This document shows, piece by piece, positions 1 to 8,005 of a DNA stretch of 64,000 bases. The position numbers and the translations under genes are program-made. The stretch comes from Amycolatopsis marina (lineage in GTDB: Bacteria > Actinomycetota > Actinomycetes > Mycobacteriales > Pseudonocardiaceae), in the NCBI RefSeq assembly GCF_900111885.1, contig NZ_FOKG01000001.1, positions 434,001 to 498,000 of the forward strand, given 5' to 3'. A model generated the notes under the pieces. It made no database searches and was not told where the DNA came from. It was given only the letters and a program-made list of their open reading frames with translations. Within the stretch, counting starts at the first letter, position 1. Every line of letters starts with the position of its first letter.

Positions 1-707
1 CTCGGCACGACACCGCTGGCCAGCCCCGAGTGTTGCGCCGAGTCGAGCACGCGCACGGTGACGCGCACCTGCGCCATCCCGCGCAGGCTGGTGGTCAGCC
101 ACAGCCGCTCGTAGTCGTTGCCGCCGGAATCGAGGCAGACGACGAAGGTGACCCGGCCGAGCCGGTCGCCGAGGTGCTCCAGGTAGGCGGGCAGATCCGG
201 GCTACCGGACTCCTCGCCGGTCTCCAGCAGCACGATGGTGCGGGCATGTGCGCCGCCGCCCGCGCGCACCGCCTCCAGCGCGGCGGTGGCGGCATAGCCC
301 GCGTAGCCGTCATCGGCCGAGCCCCGGCCGTAGAGCCGACCCTCACGCAGGACCGGGGTCCACGGTCCGAGCCCGGAGGACCAGCCCCCGACGGGGGGTT
401 GCTTGTCGAGGTGCCCGTACATCAGCACGGTGCCCCGATCCTCGGCGCCGGGCGTGGCCGGGACGTCGAGCAGCAGCAACGGACTGCGGTCGGCGAGCCG
501 CACCACATCGATGCTCGCCCCGGGGATCTCCCGGGCGGCGAGCCAGGCGCGCACGTGCTCGACGGCGGCATCGAGGTGGCCGGAGCGCTGCCAGTCGGAG
601 TCGAAGCCCGGCGACAGGGCGGGAATCTCCACCAGGCCGGACAGGCTGGGCAGGATGTCGTTCTTCCACAGCCCACGGACGGTTTCGCGTACGGAATTCT
701 GTTCCAC
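1..707 (-). CDS. M20-family metallopeptidase (dipeptidase-like), 3' end outside window
   Basis: This is a zinc peptidase of the M20 family, likely cytoplasmic, acting on small peptides or acylated amino acids. The frame is open from a GTG at 707 to the window edge, about 235 codons. It aligns throughout with the complete M20 gene at 7997-9409: both have the ALSP..FDS start region, an active-site region of the same type, VVCLD.GG.DYE.LWL.TSLRG, and the HSG..SGVV start of the dimerisation domain. GTG 707 is preferred because it aligns with the paralogue's ATG and lies exactly 6 nt after a CAGGAT -10-like box. There is no Shine-Dalgarno, so it is probably leaderless. It diverges from livF. The C-terminal catalytic part is not visible. 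Confidence 0.88.
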   Translation of the reverse strand, partial: MEQNSVRETVRGLWKNDILPSLSGLVEIPALSPGFDSDWQRSGHLDAAVEHVRAWLAAREIPGASIDVVRLADRSPLLLLDVPATPGAEDRGTVLMYGHLDKQPPVGGWSSGLGPWTPVLREGRLYGRGSADDGYAGYAATAALEAVRAGGGAHARTIVLLETGEESGSPDLPAYLEHLGDRLGRVTFVVCLDSGGNDYERLWLTTSLRGMAQVRVTVRVLDSAQHSGLASGVVP

Positions 708-713
708 GCCGTC

Positions 714-719
714 ATCCTG
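714..719 (-). promoter_or_regulatory. -10-like box for leaderless M20 gene
   Basis: CAGGAT on the minus strand ends 6 nt before the GTG at 707, the spacing that would put the first transcribed base at the start codon. The same box and spacing precede the paralogue at 9409 and the mini-ORF at 9665. Inferred; there are no transcript data. Confidence 0.45.
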
Positions 720-872
720 CCATCCGCGTTCCTGGAGTCATTGGAAAGGGAAAGACGGATTCCGGCCGAAACACGAAAGAAACCGCCTTGATTCGATCGT
801 TGCGCCGGGACCGGTCACAGTTCGGCCCGGCTATTGCCCAGACGCAACCCCGGGGCTACGTTCACAATCTGC

Positions 873-886
873 GTGATCCACATCAC
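873..886. promoter_or_regulatory. CRP/Fnr-like dyad GTGA-N6-TCAC
   Basis: GTGATCCACATCAC is a 4-6-4 dyad matching the core of CRP-type sites (TGTGA-N6-TCACA). It lies in the 221-bp divergent region between the M20 gene and livF, 43 nt upstream of the livF start. Similar dyads occur at 9435-9448 and 30010-30023. Binding by an actinobacterial Crp is an inference. Confidence 0.4.
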
Positions 887-928
887 TCCGCTTTGTCCGG
901 TTGTTCGACCAGGAACGGGGACATCGGT

Positions 929-1801
929 ATGGGTAATCGCTCTGCGCCTGCTGCTCACGCGGCGACAACTGAGCGGCCGGTACCGACTCCTGCGGCCTTG
1001 TCCGTGAACAACGTCGAGGTCGTCTACGAAGACGTGGTGCTCGTGCTGCGCGGGTTGAGCCTGCAGGTCGACGCCGGGTCGATCGTCGCACTGCTCGGCG
1101 CCAACGGCGCGGGAAAGACCACCCTGCTCCGCGCCGTCACCGGGCTGCTGTCCCCGCACCGGGGCAAGATCACCAAGGGTTCGGTGCGCCTTGACGAGGA
1201 GGACATCACCGGCGCCGATCCCGCCGATGTCGTCCGCAGGGGCATCGCACAGGTGATGGAAGGCAGGCGCATCTTCGCCGAGATCACCGTCGACGAGAAC
1301 CTGCGCACCGGCGCCTACACCCGCCGGTCACGCGCGGAGGTGCGGGAGTCCTACGCCAGGGTCATGGACCTGTTCCCGGCGCTGGCCGGCAGGCGAAAGT
1401 CCGTCGCGGGCTACCTGTCCGGCGGCGAGCAGCAGATGGTCGCGATCGGCCGCGCGCTGATGGCCGCACCACGGCTGCTGCTGCTCGACGAACCGTCGCT
1501 GGGCCTCGCCCCGAAGATGGTCGAGCAGGTGCGCGACATCGTCGTGCAGATCAACGCACAGGGCACGAGCGTGCTGCTGGTGGAGCAGAACGCGACCATG
1601 GCGTTGTCCATCGCGCACTCGGGCTACGTGCTGGAGACCGGGAAGGTCGTCAAGGACGGCCCCGCGAGCGAACTGCTCGCCGACTCCGACATTCGCGAGT
1701 TCTATCTCGGCACCGCCACCGGTGCAGGGGACTCCGTAGGCGAACGCCGGTCCCTGGCCGACGTCAAGAGCTACCGGAGGAAGAAGCGATGGAGCGCGTG
1801 A
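929..1801 (+). CDS. livF: Branched-chain amino-acid-type ABC transporter ATPase LivF
   Basis: This is one of the two cytoplasmic ATPases of a HAAT-type importer. In the 290-aa product, Walker A (GANGAGKT) is near residues 57-64, the signature LSGGEQQ near 163-169, Walker B (LLLLDEP) near 183-189, and VLLVEQNA has the Gln typical of LivF at the H-loop. ATG 929 is chosen because AACGGGG lies just upstream and the homologous domain starts near residue 24; the open frame runs further 5' without a better start. The last 13 nt overlap livG (1789), so translation is likely coupled. It is the first gene of a six-gene operon. The substrate may be an organic acid rather than an amino acid, given the ligase gene inside the operon. 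Confidence 0.93.
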   Translation: MGNRSAPAAHAATTERPVPTPAALSVNNVEVVYEDVVLVLRGLSLQVDAGSIVALLGANGAGKTTLLRAVTGLLSPHRGKITKGSVRLDEEDITGADPADVVRRGIAQVMEGRRIFAEITVDENLRTGAYTRRSRAEVRESYARVMDLFPALAGRRKSVAGYLSGGEQQMVAIGRALMAAPRLLLLDEPSLGLAPKMVEQVRDIVVQINAQGTSVLLVEQNATMALSIAHSGYVLETGKVVKDGPASELLADSDIREFYLGTATGAGDSVGERRSLADVKSYRRKKRWSA

Positions 1802-2577
1802 CGAATCCGGAGCAACCGCTGCTGGAGGTGCGGGACCTGACGATGCGCTTCGGCGGGGTGACCGCGTTGGACGGTGTCGGCTTCGAAGTGCGGAAGGGTG
1901 AACTGTTCGCGGTGATCGGCCCGAACGGCGCGGGCAAGACGTCCATCTTCAACTGCCTCAACGGTGTCTACCGGCCGCAACAGGGCAGTGTTTCGCTGGA
2001 AGGACAGCAGATAGTCGGCCGCACTCCTGCGGCGATCGCCTCGCTCGGCGTGGCCAGGACGTTTCAGAATCTCGGTCTCTTCCAGCATCTCTCGTTGATC
2101 GACAATCTGCTGCTCGGCCGCCACCATTTGATGCGCACCGGCTTCCTCACCGGAATGTTGTGGTGGGGCAGGGCGAAGCGCGAGGAGATCAGCCATCGGG
2201 CCGCGGTCGAGGAGATCGTGGAACTGCTCGAACTCGAGCCCTACCGCTGGACCCCCGCGGGAATGTTGCCCTACGGCGTGGCGAAGCGGGCCGAACTCGG
2301 GCGCGCACTGGCGATGCGGCCACGGCTGTTGCTGCTCGACGAGCCGGTGGCGGGCATGAACCTCGAGGAGACCGAGGACATGGCCAGGTACCTGATCGAG
2401 GTCCGCGCGGAGCTGGACCTGGCGATGATCCTCGTCGAGCACGACATGCGGCTGGTGATGGACCTCGCGGACCGGGTGCTGGCGCTGGACTTCGGCGTGG
2501 TCATCGCCGAGGGCACGCCGGCGCAGGTGCAGAACGACCCACAGGTGATCGAGGCCTACCTTGGGGGAGCGGCATGA
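1789..2577 (+). CDS. livG: Branched-chain amino-acid-type ABC transporter ATPase LivG
   Basis: This is the second ATPase of the importer, 262 aa. Walker A (GPNGAGKT) is near residues 44-51, followed by the LivG-type ARTFQNLGLF segment and a long alpha-helical insert. The ABC signature is degenerate (LPYGVAKRAEL), as is usual for LivG. Walker B is LLLLDEPVAGMN and the H-loop LVEHDM. The ATG at 1789 lies inside the end of livF, after a GGAGGAAG ribosome site. The TGA overlaps the ATG of the ligase gene (ATGA at 2574). It pairs with LivF on the LivHM membrane subunits encoded downstream. Confidence 0.93.
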   Translation: MERVTNPEQPLLEVRDLTMRFGGVTALDGVGFEVRKGELFAVIGPNGAGKTSIFNCLNGVYRPQQGSVSLEGQQIVGRTPAAIASLGVARTFQNLGLFQHLSLIDNLLLGRHHLMRTGFLTGMLWWGRAKREEISHRAAVEEIVELLELEPYRWTPAGMLPYGVAKRAELGRALAMRPRLLLLDEPVAGMNLEETEDMARYLIEVRAELDLAMILVEHDMRLVMDLADRVLALDFGVVIAEGTPAQVQNDPQVIEAYLGGAA

Positions 2578-2685
2578 GCAAACCCGAGCAACCTGCGTCT
2601 GAGGCAGCAGACCGTGAGAAGCGAATGCCTTGCACGCCGAGCGAGGAACGAGCGAGGCCGATAAGACACGGCATGAGCAAACCCG
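2570..2685 (+). repeat. 17-bp direct repeats flanking an 82-bp insert with a short interspersed core
   Basis: CGGCATGAGCAAACCCG occurs at 2570-2586 and again at 2669-2685, so the livG-end / ligase-start junction is duplicated with a period of 99 bp. The 82 bp between contain GCCGAGCGAGGAACGAG (2636-2652) followed by a GAGGC. The same core occurs on the other strand at 33420-33436, also between direct duplications of host sequence. The insert keeps the reading frame (99 = 3 x 33). The repeats and core are seen directly; mobility is inferred. Confidence 0.75.
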
Positions 2686-4505
2686 GCATGACCACCACCG
2701 TCGATGCACCAACCACTGTGGACACTCTGCCCGCGCGGCTGCTGGAGCTGGCCCGGGAACAGGGCGACGACGTCGCGATCCGGGAGAAGCACCGTGGCTG
2801 CTGGCGCGAGTGGACCTGGGCGGGTTACGCCGAGCGGGTCGCGAAGGTCGCGGCCGGTCTGCGCGAACTGGGCGTCGGCCCCGGCACCCGTGTCGCGATC
2901 CACTCGGAGAACCGGCCGGAGTGGGTGATCGCCGACCTCGCCGTGCAGGGCCTCGGCGCGCAGAGCATCGGGATCTATCCGACCTCGCCCGCGATGGAGG
3001 TGCAGTACCTGCTCGGGCACTCCCGCTGCAGCGTGTTGATCGCCGAGGACGAGGAGCAGCTGGACAAGACACTGGCCGTCCGGGATCAACTGCCCGACCT
3101 GCGCCATCTGGTGGTGATGGATCCGCGCGGTGTCCGGATGGACGCCGCGGGGCCGCTGCTCACGTTCGCCGAACTCGAACAGCGCGGTGATACCGGAGAC
3201 GCGCTGAACTCTTACACGGACTCGGTGTCCCGCCTCGACCCTGCTGACACGGCGATCCTCGTGTACACCTCGGGCACGACCGGGCCGCCCAAGGGCGCGA
3301 TGATCTCGCACGCGAATCTGGTGGCCTCGGCACGCGTTTTCGTCGAGGCGCTCGGCAGCGGCCAACGCGACGAGGTGCTCAGCTACCTGCCGTTGTGCCA
3401 TATCGCGGAACGGCTGATCTCCGTGGTGGACGCGGTGTGGGCCGGGTCGGTGGTGAACTTCGGCGAGGGTGGGCCGTCCTTCCAGCACGACCTGCGCGAC
3501 GTGCAGCCGACGGTGTTCCTCGGCGTGCCCCGGGTTTGGGAGAAGATGCTGGCGGGAGTGGAGATCCGCATGGCGGACGCCTCCCGGCTCAAACGCTGGT
3601 CGTACCGCGCGAGCATGCGCCATGGACGACGGATCGCCCCTCGGCGGATGGCCGGGACCGTCACTCTCGCCGACCGGCTGACCTTCGCGGTGTGCGACAC
3701 GCTCGTCTTCCGGCCGCTGCGCGAAAAGCTGGGCATGGTCCGGGTGCGGACCGCGATCAGCGGCGCGGCACCGATCGCCCCGCAGGTGCTGGAGTACCTG
3801 TGGGCCATCGGAATTCCGGTGCGGGAGGGTTACGGGCAGACGGAGAACACGGCCATCTGCACACTCACCCCGGCAGGCGATGTGCGCCTCGGTTCGGTCG
3901 GTGTGGCGATGACCGGCGTCGAGGTGAAGATCGCCGAGGACGGCGAGATCCTGACCCGCTCGGCCGGGGTGTTCCAGGGCTATCTGGACAACCCGGAGGC
4001 GACGGCGGCCACCGTCGACGCGGACGGCTGGTTGCACACCGGCGACGTGGGCGAGCTCGACGCCGACGGATTTCTGCGGATCACCGACCGGAAGAAGGAC
4101 GTCATCATCACCGCGGGCGGCAAGAACGTCTCGCCCTCGGAGATCGAGAACCGGCTGAAGGTCTCGCCGTACATTCGCGAGGCCGTCGTGATCGGGGACC
4201 GGCGCAGGTACCTGACCGCGCTGATCGGTGTCGAGCGGGACACGGCCGGCGACTGGGCGACCCGGCGCGGGCTGGCCTACACCACCTATGCCGACCTCTC
4301 CTCGAAGCCGGAGATCCGCAACCTCGTGCAGAGCGTGATCACCGAGGCCAACCACGACCTCGCCGCTGTCGAGCAGATCAAGAAGTTCACGCTGATCGAC
4401 AAGGAACTCGACCACGAGGACGGCGAGCTGACCGCGACCCAGAAGGTCAAACGCAGGGCGATCGCCGACCGGTTCGCGGACGAGATCGAGGCGATGTACC
4501 GATGA
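2574..4505 (+). CDS. Long-chain-type acyl-CoA synthetase (AMP-forming)
   Basis: This enzyme activates a carboxylic acid to its CoA thioester through an acyl-adenylate. The AMP-binding P-loop YTSGTTGPPKG lies near residue 230, GYGQTEN near 419, TGDVGELDADGFLRITDRKKD follows, and a C-terminal Lys-containing segment is present. It is of the 600-aa FadD15-like class. Three in-frame ATGs (2574, 2673, 2688) exist because the start was duplicated. ATG 2574 is chosen: it overlaps livG's TGA and has GGGGGAG upstream, giving 643 aa. Starts at 2673 or 2688 would give about 610 or 605 aa, nearer the family norm. The 33-residue extra N-terminus is a by-product of the duplication. Its place inside a Liv-type importer operon suggests it activates the imported acid. 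Confidence 0.92.
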   Translation: MSKPEQPASEAADREKRMPCTPSEERARPIRHGMSKPGMTTTVDAPTTVDTLPARLLELAREQGDDVAIREKHRGCWREWTWAGYAERVAKVAAGLRELGVGPGTRVAIHSENRPEWVIADLAVQGLGAQSIGIYPTSPAMEVQYLLGHSRCSVLIAEDEEQLDKTLAVRDQLPDLRHLVVMDPRGVRMDAAGPLLTFAELEQRGDTGDALNSYTDSVSRLDPADTAILVYTSGTTGPPKGAMISHANLVASARVFVEALGSGQRDEVLSYLPLCHIAERLISVVDAVWAGSVVNFGEGGPSFQHDLRDVQPTVFLGVPRVWEKMLAGVEIRMADASRLKRWSYRASMRHGRRIAPRRMAGTVTLADRLTFAVCDTLVFRPLREKLGMVRVRTAISGAAPIAPQVLEYLWAIGIPVREGYGQTENTAICTLTPAGDVRLGSVGVAMTGVEVKIAEDGEILTRSAGVFQGYLDNPEATAATVDADGWLHTGDVGELDADGFLRITDRKKDVIITAGGKNVSPSEIENRLKVSPYIREAVVIGDRRRYLTALIGVERDTAGDWATRRGLAYTTYADLSSKPEIRNLVQSVITEANHDLAAVEQIKKFTLIDKELDHEDGELTATQKVKRRAIADRFADEIEAMYR

Positions 4506-4516
4506 CCGCCCAGCAC

Positions 4517-4624
4517 CGCACTTTCCCGGGAAAGTGCCCTCGTTGCGCACGCAAGTACCGCACTTTCCCGGGAAAGTGCGGGTACCCGTCGCTCGCCCGC
4601 ATCGCACTTTCCCGGAAGAGTGCG
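4517..4624. repeat. Three regularly spaced palindromes between ligase and livH
   Basis: The 20-bp perfect palindrome GCACTTTCCCGGGAAAGTGC, flanked by C and G in most copies, occurs at 4517-4537 and 4559-4580. A third copy with two changes is at 4603-4624. Periods are 42 and 44 bp, with about 21-bp spacers; the first spacer contains its own inverted repeat, TTGCG-CA-CGCAA. The 17527-17548 copy is the exact reverse complement of the third copy here. The array lies in the 139 bp between ligase stop and livH start, so it could form RNA hairpins that set operon stoichiometry, or bind a protein. Confidence 0.8.
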
Positions 4625-4644
4625 ACTACCGCGGAGGCGGCGAG

Positions 4645-5541
4645 ATGACCGCATTCCTGCAGAACTGCTTTGCCGGGCTCGCGCTCGGTTCGACCTACGC
4701 ACTCGTGGCGCTGGGTTTCGTGGTCATCTACAAGTCGACCGGCGTGATCAACTTCGCCCAGGGCGGCCTGCTCGCGCTGGGCGCGTACCTCGGCTACACC
4801 TTCTCCAACAATCTCGCGATCGCGTTCACCGTCGCGGTCGTGCTCGGCTGCCTTTCCGCCGCCTTGGTGGGCGCGGGGTTCGAGCGCCTCGTGCTGCGCA
4901 GGATGGTCGGGCAGCCACCGTTCTCGGTCATCATGATCACCATCGGACTGTTGTTCGTCCTGGAACCACTGATCACGGCGATCTGGGGGTTCGAGAACAA
5001 GCAACTGCGGAACCCGTGGAACATCCGCACGGTCGAGGTCGGCGGGCTGGTGTTCGGCGTCCGTGATCTGTGGACGATCGGCCTCACCGCCGCGGTGGTG
5101 GTCGCGTTCTTCGTCTTCTTCCGGTTCAGCTCGCTCGGACTCGCGATGCGGGCGACGGCCTTCGATCCCGAGGCCGCGCTCGCCCAGGGCATCAGCGCGC
5201 GCCGGGTGTACGCGGTGTCGTGGGCCATCGCGGCGGCACTCGCCGCGCTGGCCGGAATCACCATGGCAGCCGGCCCCGGCGGGCTCTCGCCTTCGATCGG
5301 GTTCATCGCACTGGCCGCATTCCCCGCGATGATCCTCGGCGGCCTCGACTCGCCGGCGGGCGCCGTGCTCGGCGGTCTGATCATCGGCCTGGCGGAGGCA
5401 CTGACCCGCGGCTACCAGGACCAGCTCTTCTCCTGGGCAGGCGACAACGTCTCGATCATCGTCCCGTACCTGCTGATGATCGTGATCCTGCTGATCCGGC
5501 CCTACGGACTGATGGGCACCAAGGAAGTGAGGCGGATCTGA
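4645..5541 (+). CDS. livH: Branched-chain amino-acid-type ABC permease LivH
   Basis: This inner-membrane permease has 298 aa with about eight hydrophobic segments. It has typical LivH features: the N-terminal GLALGSTYALVALGFVVIY, the NFAQG motif, and the cytoplasmic EAA-like region ATAFDPEAALAQGI (about residues 168-184). ATG 4645 is chosen for the GGAGGCGG site at 4633-4640; the open frame begins earlier, within the palindrome array, without homology. The TGA overlaps the ATG of livM at 5541. With LivM it forms the pore energised by LivFG. Confidence 0.94.
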   Translation: MTAFLQNCFAGLALGSTYALVALGFVVIYKSTGVINFAQGGLLALGAYLGYTFSNNLAIAFTVAVVLGCLSAALVGAGFERLVLRRMVGQPPFSVIMITIGLLFVLEPLITAIWGFENKQLRNPWNIRTVEVGGLVFGVRDLWTIGLTAAVVVAFFVFFRFSSLGLAMRATAFDPEAALAQGISARRVYAVSWAIAAALAALAGITMAAGPGGLSPSIGFIALAAFPAMILGGLDSPAGAVLGGLIIGLAEALTRGYQDQLFSWAGDNVSIIVPYLLMIVILLIRPYGLMGTKEVRRI

Positions 5542-6668
5542 TGGCGATCACTTCCCCGCGCCGACGCCAGGCGTCCAGTGCGCACCGCAATCTCACGCGC
5601 TCCTACCGCGAGGACGTCCGGCTGTTCGGCACGCCGTGGGGACGGTTCGGTCTCGTCGCCATGGTCGTGGTCTTCCTGGTGCTGCCCGCCGTCGTGCAGG
5701 ACGACTTCTGGCTGTCGGTGCTGATCTACGTCGGCATCACCGCGGTCGGCGCGATCGGACTGAACCTGCTCACCGGCTACTGCGGCCAGATCTCCCTCGG
5801 CCACGCCTTCTTCATCGGCGCGGGCGCGTACGTGACCGCGCGCGTCGGCGGCGACCTCGGGCTGCCCTTGCCGCTCTGGTTGCTCGCGGCCGCACTGGCC
5901 GGCGCGGCGCTCGGCGGCCTGATCGGCCCGTTCACCCTGCGACTGCGCGGGCACTACCTCGCGATCGTCACGCTGGGCCTGATCTTCGTCGGCGAGCACC
6001 TGTGGCGAAACCTCACAGGCCTGACCGGCGGCAACTCCGGAACCTCGGTGAATGCCGGGGCGAGTTTCGGCCCGGTGGACTTCAGCGCGCTGACCATCGC
6101 CGGCGAGACGTACTCCCGCAACCAGGGCTACTTCTGGCTGGTGTGGGGACTGGTCGCCATCGTCGCGCTGCTGGCCAAGAATCTCGTCCGCACGCGGCCC
6201 GGCAGGGCACTGCAGGCGGTCCGCGACCGCGACCAGGCGGCCGAGGTGATCGGGGTCAGGGCAGGCAGGTACAAGATCGGTGCCTTCATGATCTCCAGTG
6301 CCATCGCGTCGATGGCCGGGGCGTTGTTCGGCTCGTATCAGCAGTTCGTCAGCCCGGACGAGTGGAACCTGCTGCTGTCGATCCAGTACATCGCGATCGT
6401 GATCGTCGGCGGACTCGGCACGATCTTCGGCTCGGTCCTCGGCGCGATCTTCGTCGGCGCGCTGCCCGCCCTGATCGACCGCTACAGCGCGGTCATCCCC
6501 GGCGTGCGCACGTCGGTCGGGGGCGACGGGTTCATCAGCGTCTTCGCGCTCAACCAGGCCATCTTCGGCGTGCTCATCGTGTTGTTCCTCGTGCTGGAAC
6601 CACGCGGGCTCGCCGGGATCTGGCTCCGGACGAAAAACTACTTCAAAGCCTGGCCGTTCTCGTACTGA
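5541..6668 (+). CDS. livM: Branched-chain amino-acid-type ABC permease LivM
   Basis: This is the second permease subunit, 375 aa. A basic cytoplasmic N-terminus of about 38 residues is followed by a row of hydrophobic helices. LivM family markers are GLNLLTGYCGQISLGHAFF, RLRGHYLAIVTLG, the cytoplasmic AVRDRDQAAEVIGV segment, and the terminal GLAGI region. The start overlaps the livH stop (4-nt ATGA-type coupling). The binding-protein gene follows 17 nt after the stop. Confidence 0.94.
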   Translation: MAITSPRRRQASSAHRNLTRSYREDVRLFGTPWGRFGLVAMVVVFLVLPAVVQDDFWLSVLIYVGITAVGAIGLNLLTGYCGQISLGHAFFIGAGAYVTARVGGDLGLPLPLWLLAAALAGAALGGLIGPFTLRLRGHYLAIVTLGLIFVGEHLWRNLTGLTGGNSGTSVNAGASFGPVDFSALTIAGETYSRNQGYFWLVWGLVAIVALLAKNLVRTRPGRALQAVRDRDQAAEVIGVRAGRYKIGAFMISSAIASMAGALFGSYQQFVSPDEWNLLLSIQYIAIVIVGGLGTIFGSVLGAIFVGALPALIDRYSAVIPGVRTSVGGDGFISVFALNQAIFGVLIVLFLVLEPRGLAGIWLRTKNYFKAWPFSY

Positions 6669-6685
6669 TGACAGGAGGCGTCACC

Positions 6686-7966
6686 ATGCAGGTGCATCGA
6701 AGGAAACTCACGGCGGTCCTCGCCGGGGCAGCGCTGGCCGTCACGGCCTGTGGTGGCGCGGGCGACGACGGCGGCTCGGGCGAGGGCCAGGCAGGCGAAC
6801 CAGGTACCACGGCCGGTTTCGACGGCACGACGATCAAGCTCGGCGTGCTCAGCCCGCTATCCGGTCCGATCGCGGTGATCGGACAGCCACTCACCTCCGG
6901 GAACAAGGTGTGGTTCGACCACATCAACTCCGAGGGCGGGATCGCGGGCAAGTACAAGGTCGAACTCGTCCAGGAGGACACCCAGTACAAGCCGGACGTC
7001 ACCGTCCAGCAGTACAACAAGGTCAAGGGCGAGGTCGCGGCGTTCACCCAGGTGCTCGGCACCGCGCCGACACTCGCCGTGCTGCCGCAGCTCAAGTCCG
7101 ACAAGATCCTGGCCGCACCCGCGTCGCTCGACGCGCTGTGGGTGCGGGAGGACAACCTCCTGCCGGTCGGGGCGCCGTACCAGATCCAGTCGATCAACGC
7201 GATGGATCACTACCTGTCGGAGGGCGGCGGGACACCGGATTCGAAGATCTGCACGATGGTGCAGGACGACGTCTACGGCGAGGCCGGCCAGGAGGGAATC
7301 GACTTCGCCGCGGAGAAGTACGGCTTCACGGTGACGAACAGTCAGCAGTTCAAGGTCAGCACCGAGAACTACGCGGGGCAGATCGGCGCCCTCGCCGGAG
7401 CCGGCTGCGAGATGGTGTTCCTGACCGCGACCCCGACCGACGCGGGCAAGATCTGGGGCACCGCTGCCCAGGCCAAGTTCGCCCCGAAGTGGTACGCCCA
7501 GTCACCGAGTTACGTCGGCGCGCTGGCGAAGTCGCCGGTGGCGCCGTACATGCAGCAGTACGTCACGATCGCCGCCGAAGGGACCGAGTGGGGCGACGCG
7601 TCCGTGCCTGGCATGAAGGACATGGTGGAGCGCGTCACCAAGTACGCACCGGACCAGGAGCCCGACTTCTACTTCGCCTTCGGCTACAACCAGGGCCGCG
7701 CGATGACCGCCGTGCTGGAGAAGGCGGTGGAACTCGGTGACCTGTCCAGGGACGGGATCCTGGAGGCGTCCAAGCAGCTCGGCACGGTGAGCTTCGACGG
7801 GCTCACCGGCGACTACGCGTACGGGCCCGCGGAGAGCCGCAACCCACCGCGGTCCACCACACTGTTCAGTGTCGACCCGGCAAAGCCCTTCGGCCTCGCG
7901 ACCCTGAAGTACAACTTCACCTCGGATGCCGCGAACGAGTTCGAGTTCAAGAAGGCCGACATCTGA
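6686..7966 (+). CDS. Substrate-binding lipoprotein of Liv-type ABC importer
   Basis: This is a Peripla_BP_6-type extracellular receptor, 426 aa. The signal peptide ends in the lipobox V-T-A-C with Cys22 as the predicted lipid anchor, followed by a Gly/Asp/Glu-rich linker. The mature domain starts IKLGVLSPLSGPIAVIGQ, typical of Leu/Ile/Val- or amide-binding proteins. ATG 6686 is preferred over ATG 6668 because AGGAGG lies at 6673-6678. It is the last gene of the livFG-ligase-livHM operon and determines substrate specificity. The ligand cannot be read from the sequence. The ligase partner argues for an aliphatic or aromatic acid, or an amide-derived acid. Confidence 0.92.
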   Translation: MQVHRRKLTAVLAGAALAVTACGGAGDDGGSGEGQAGEPGTTAGFDGTTIKLGVLSPLSGPIAVIGQPLTSGNKVWFDHINSEGGIAGKYKVELVQEDTQYKPDVTVQQYNKVKGEVAAFTQVLGTAPTLAVLPQLKSDKILAAPASLDALWVREDNLLPVGAPYQIQSINAMDHYLSEGGGTPDSKICTMVQDDVYGEAGQEGIDFAAEKYGFTVTNSQQFKVSTENYAGQIGALAGAGCEMVFLTATPTDAGKIWGTAAQAKFAPKWYAQSPSYVGALAKSPVAPYMQQYVTIAAEGTEWGDASVPGMKDMVERVTKYAPDQEPDFYFAFGYNQGRAMTAVLEKAVELGDLSRDGILEASKQLGTVSFDGLTGDYAYGPAESRNPPRSTTLFSVDPAKPFGLATLKYNFTSDAANEFEFKKADI

Positions 7967-8005
7967 GGCGGTGCCTGTCCGGAGTTCGCCGACGAACTAC
8001 CGCCT
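7966..8005. terminator. Nested inverted repeat between binding-protein gene and M20 gene
   Basis: AGGCGGT (7966-7972) pairs with ACCGCCT (7999-8005), and inside them AGTTCG (7983-7988) pairs with CGAACT (7993-7998). It spans the gap between two convergent stop codons, so it may act in both directions. No U-tract is present. Confidence 0.45.

Noticed and set aside
2570-2685. Ordinary IS target-site duplication
   Set aside because: No transposase or terminal inverted repeats, and the two occurrences have flanking repeats of 17 and 53 bp, not a fixed length.
2556-4607. Long open frame on the minus strand opposite the acyl-CoA ligase (about 680 codons)
   Set aside because: Low-complexity His/Arg/Gly-rich translation produced by GC3 bias of the plus-strand ligase gene; no domain.
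4517-4624. CRISPR-like array (three 22-bp repeats with ~21-bp spacers)
   Set aside because: Only three repeats, each a perfect or near-perfect palindrome, no cas genes, and a related pair occurs at 17.5 kb. This fits interspersed palindromes rather than CRISPR.
5070-6668. Single large plus-strand gene across livH and livM
   Set aside because: The 5' part of the frame is a shadow of livH in another frame; livM has its own start overlapping the livH stop.
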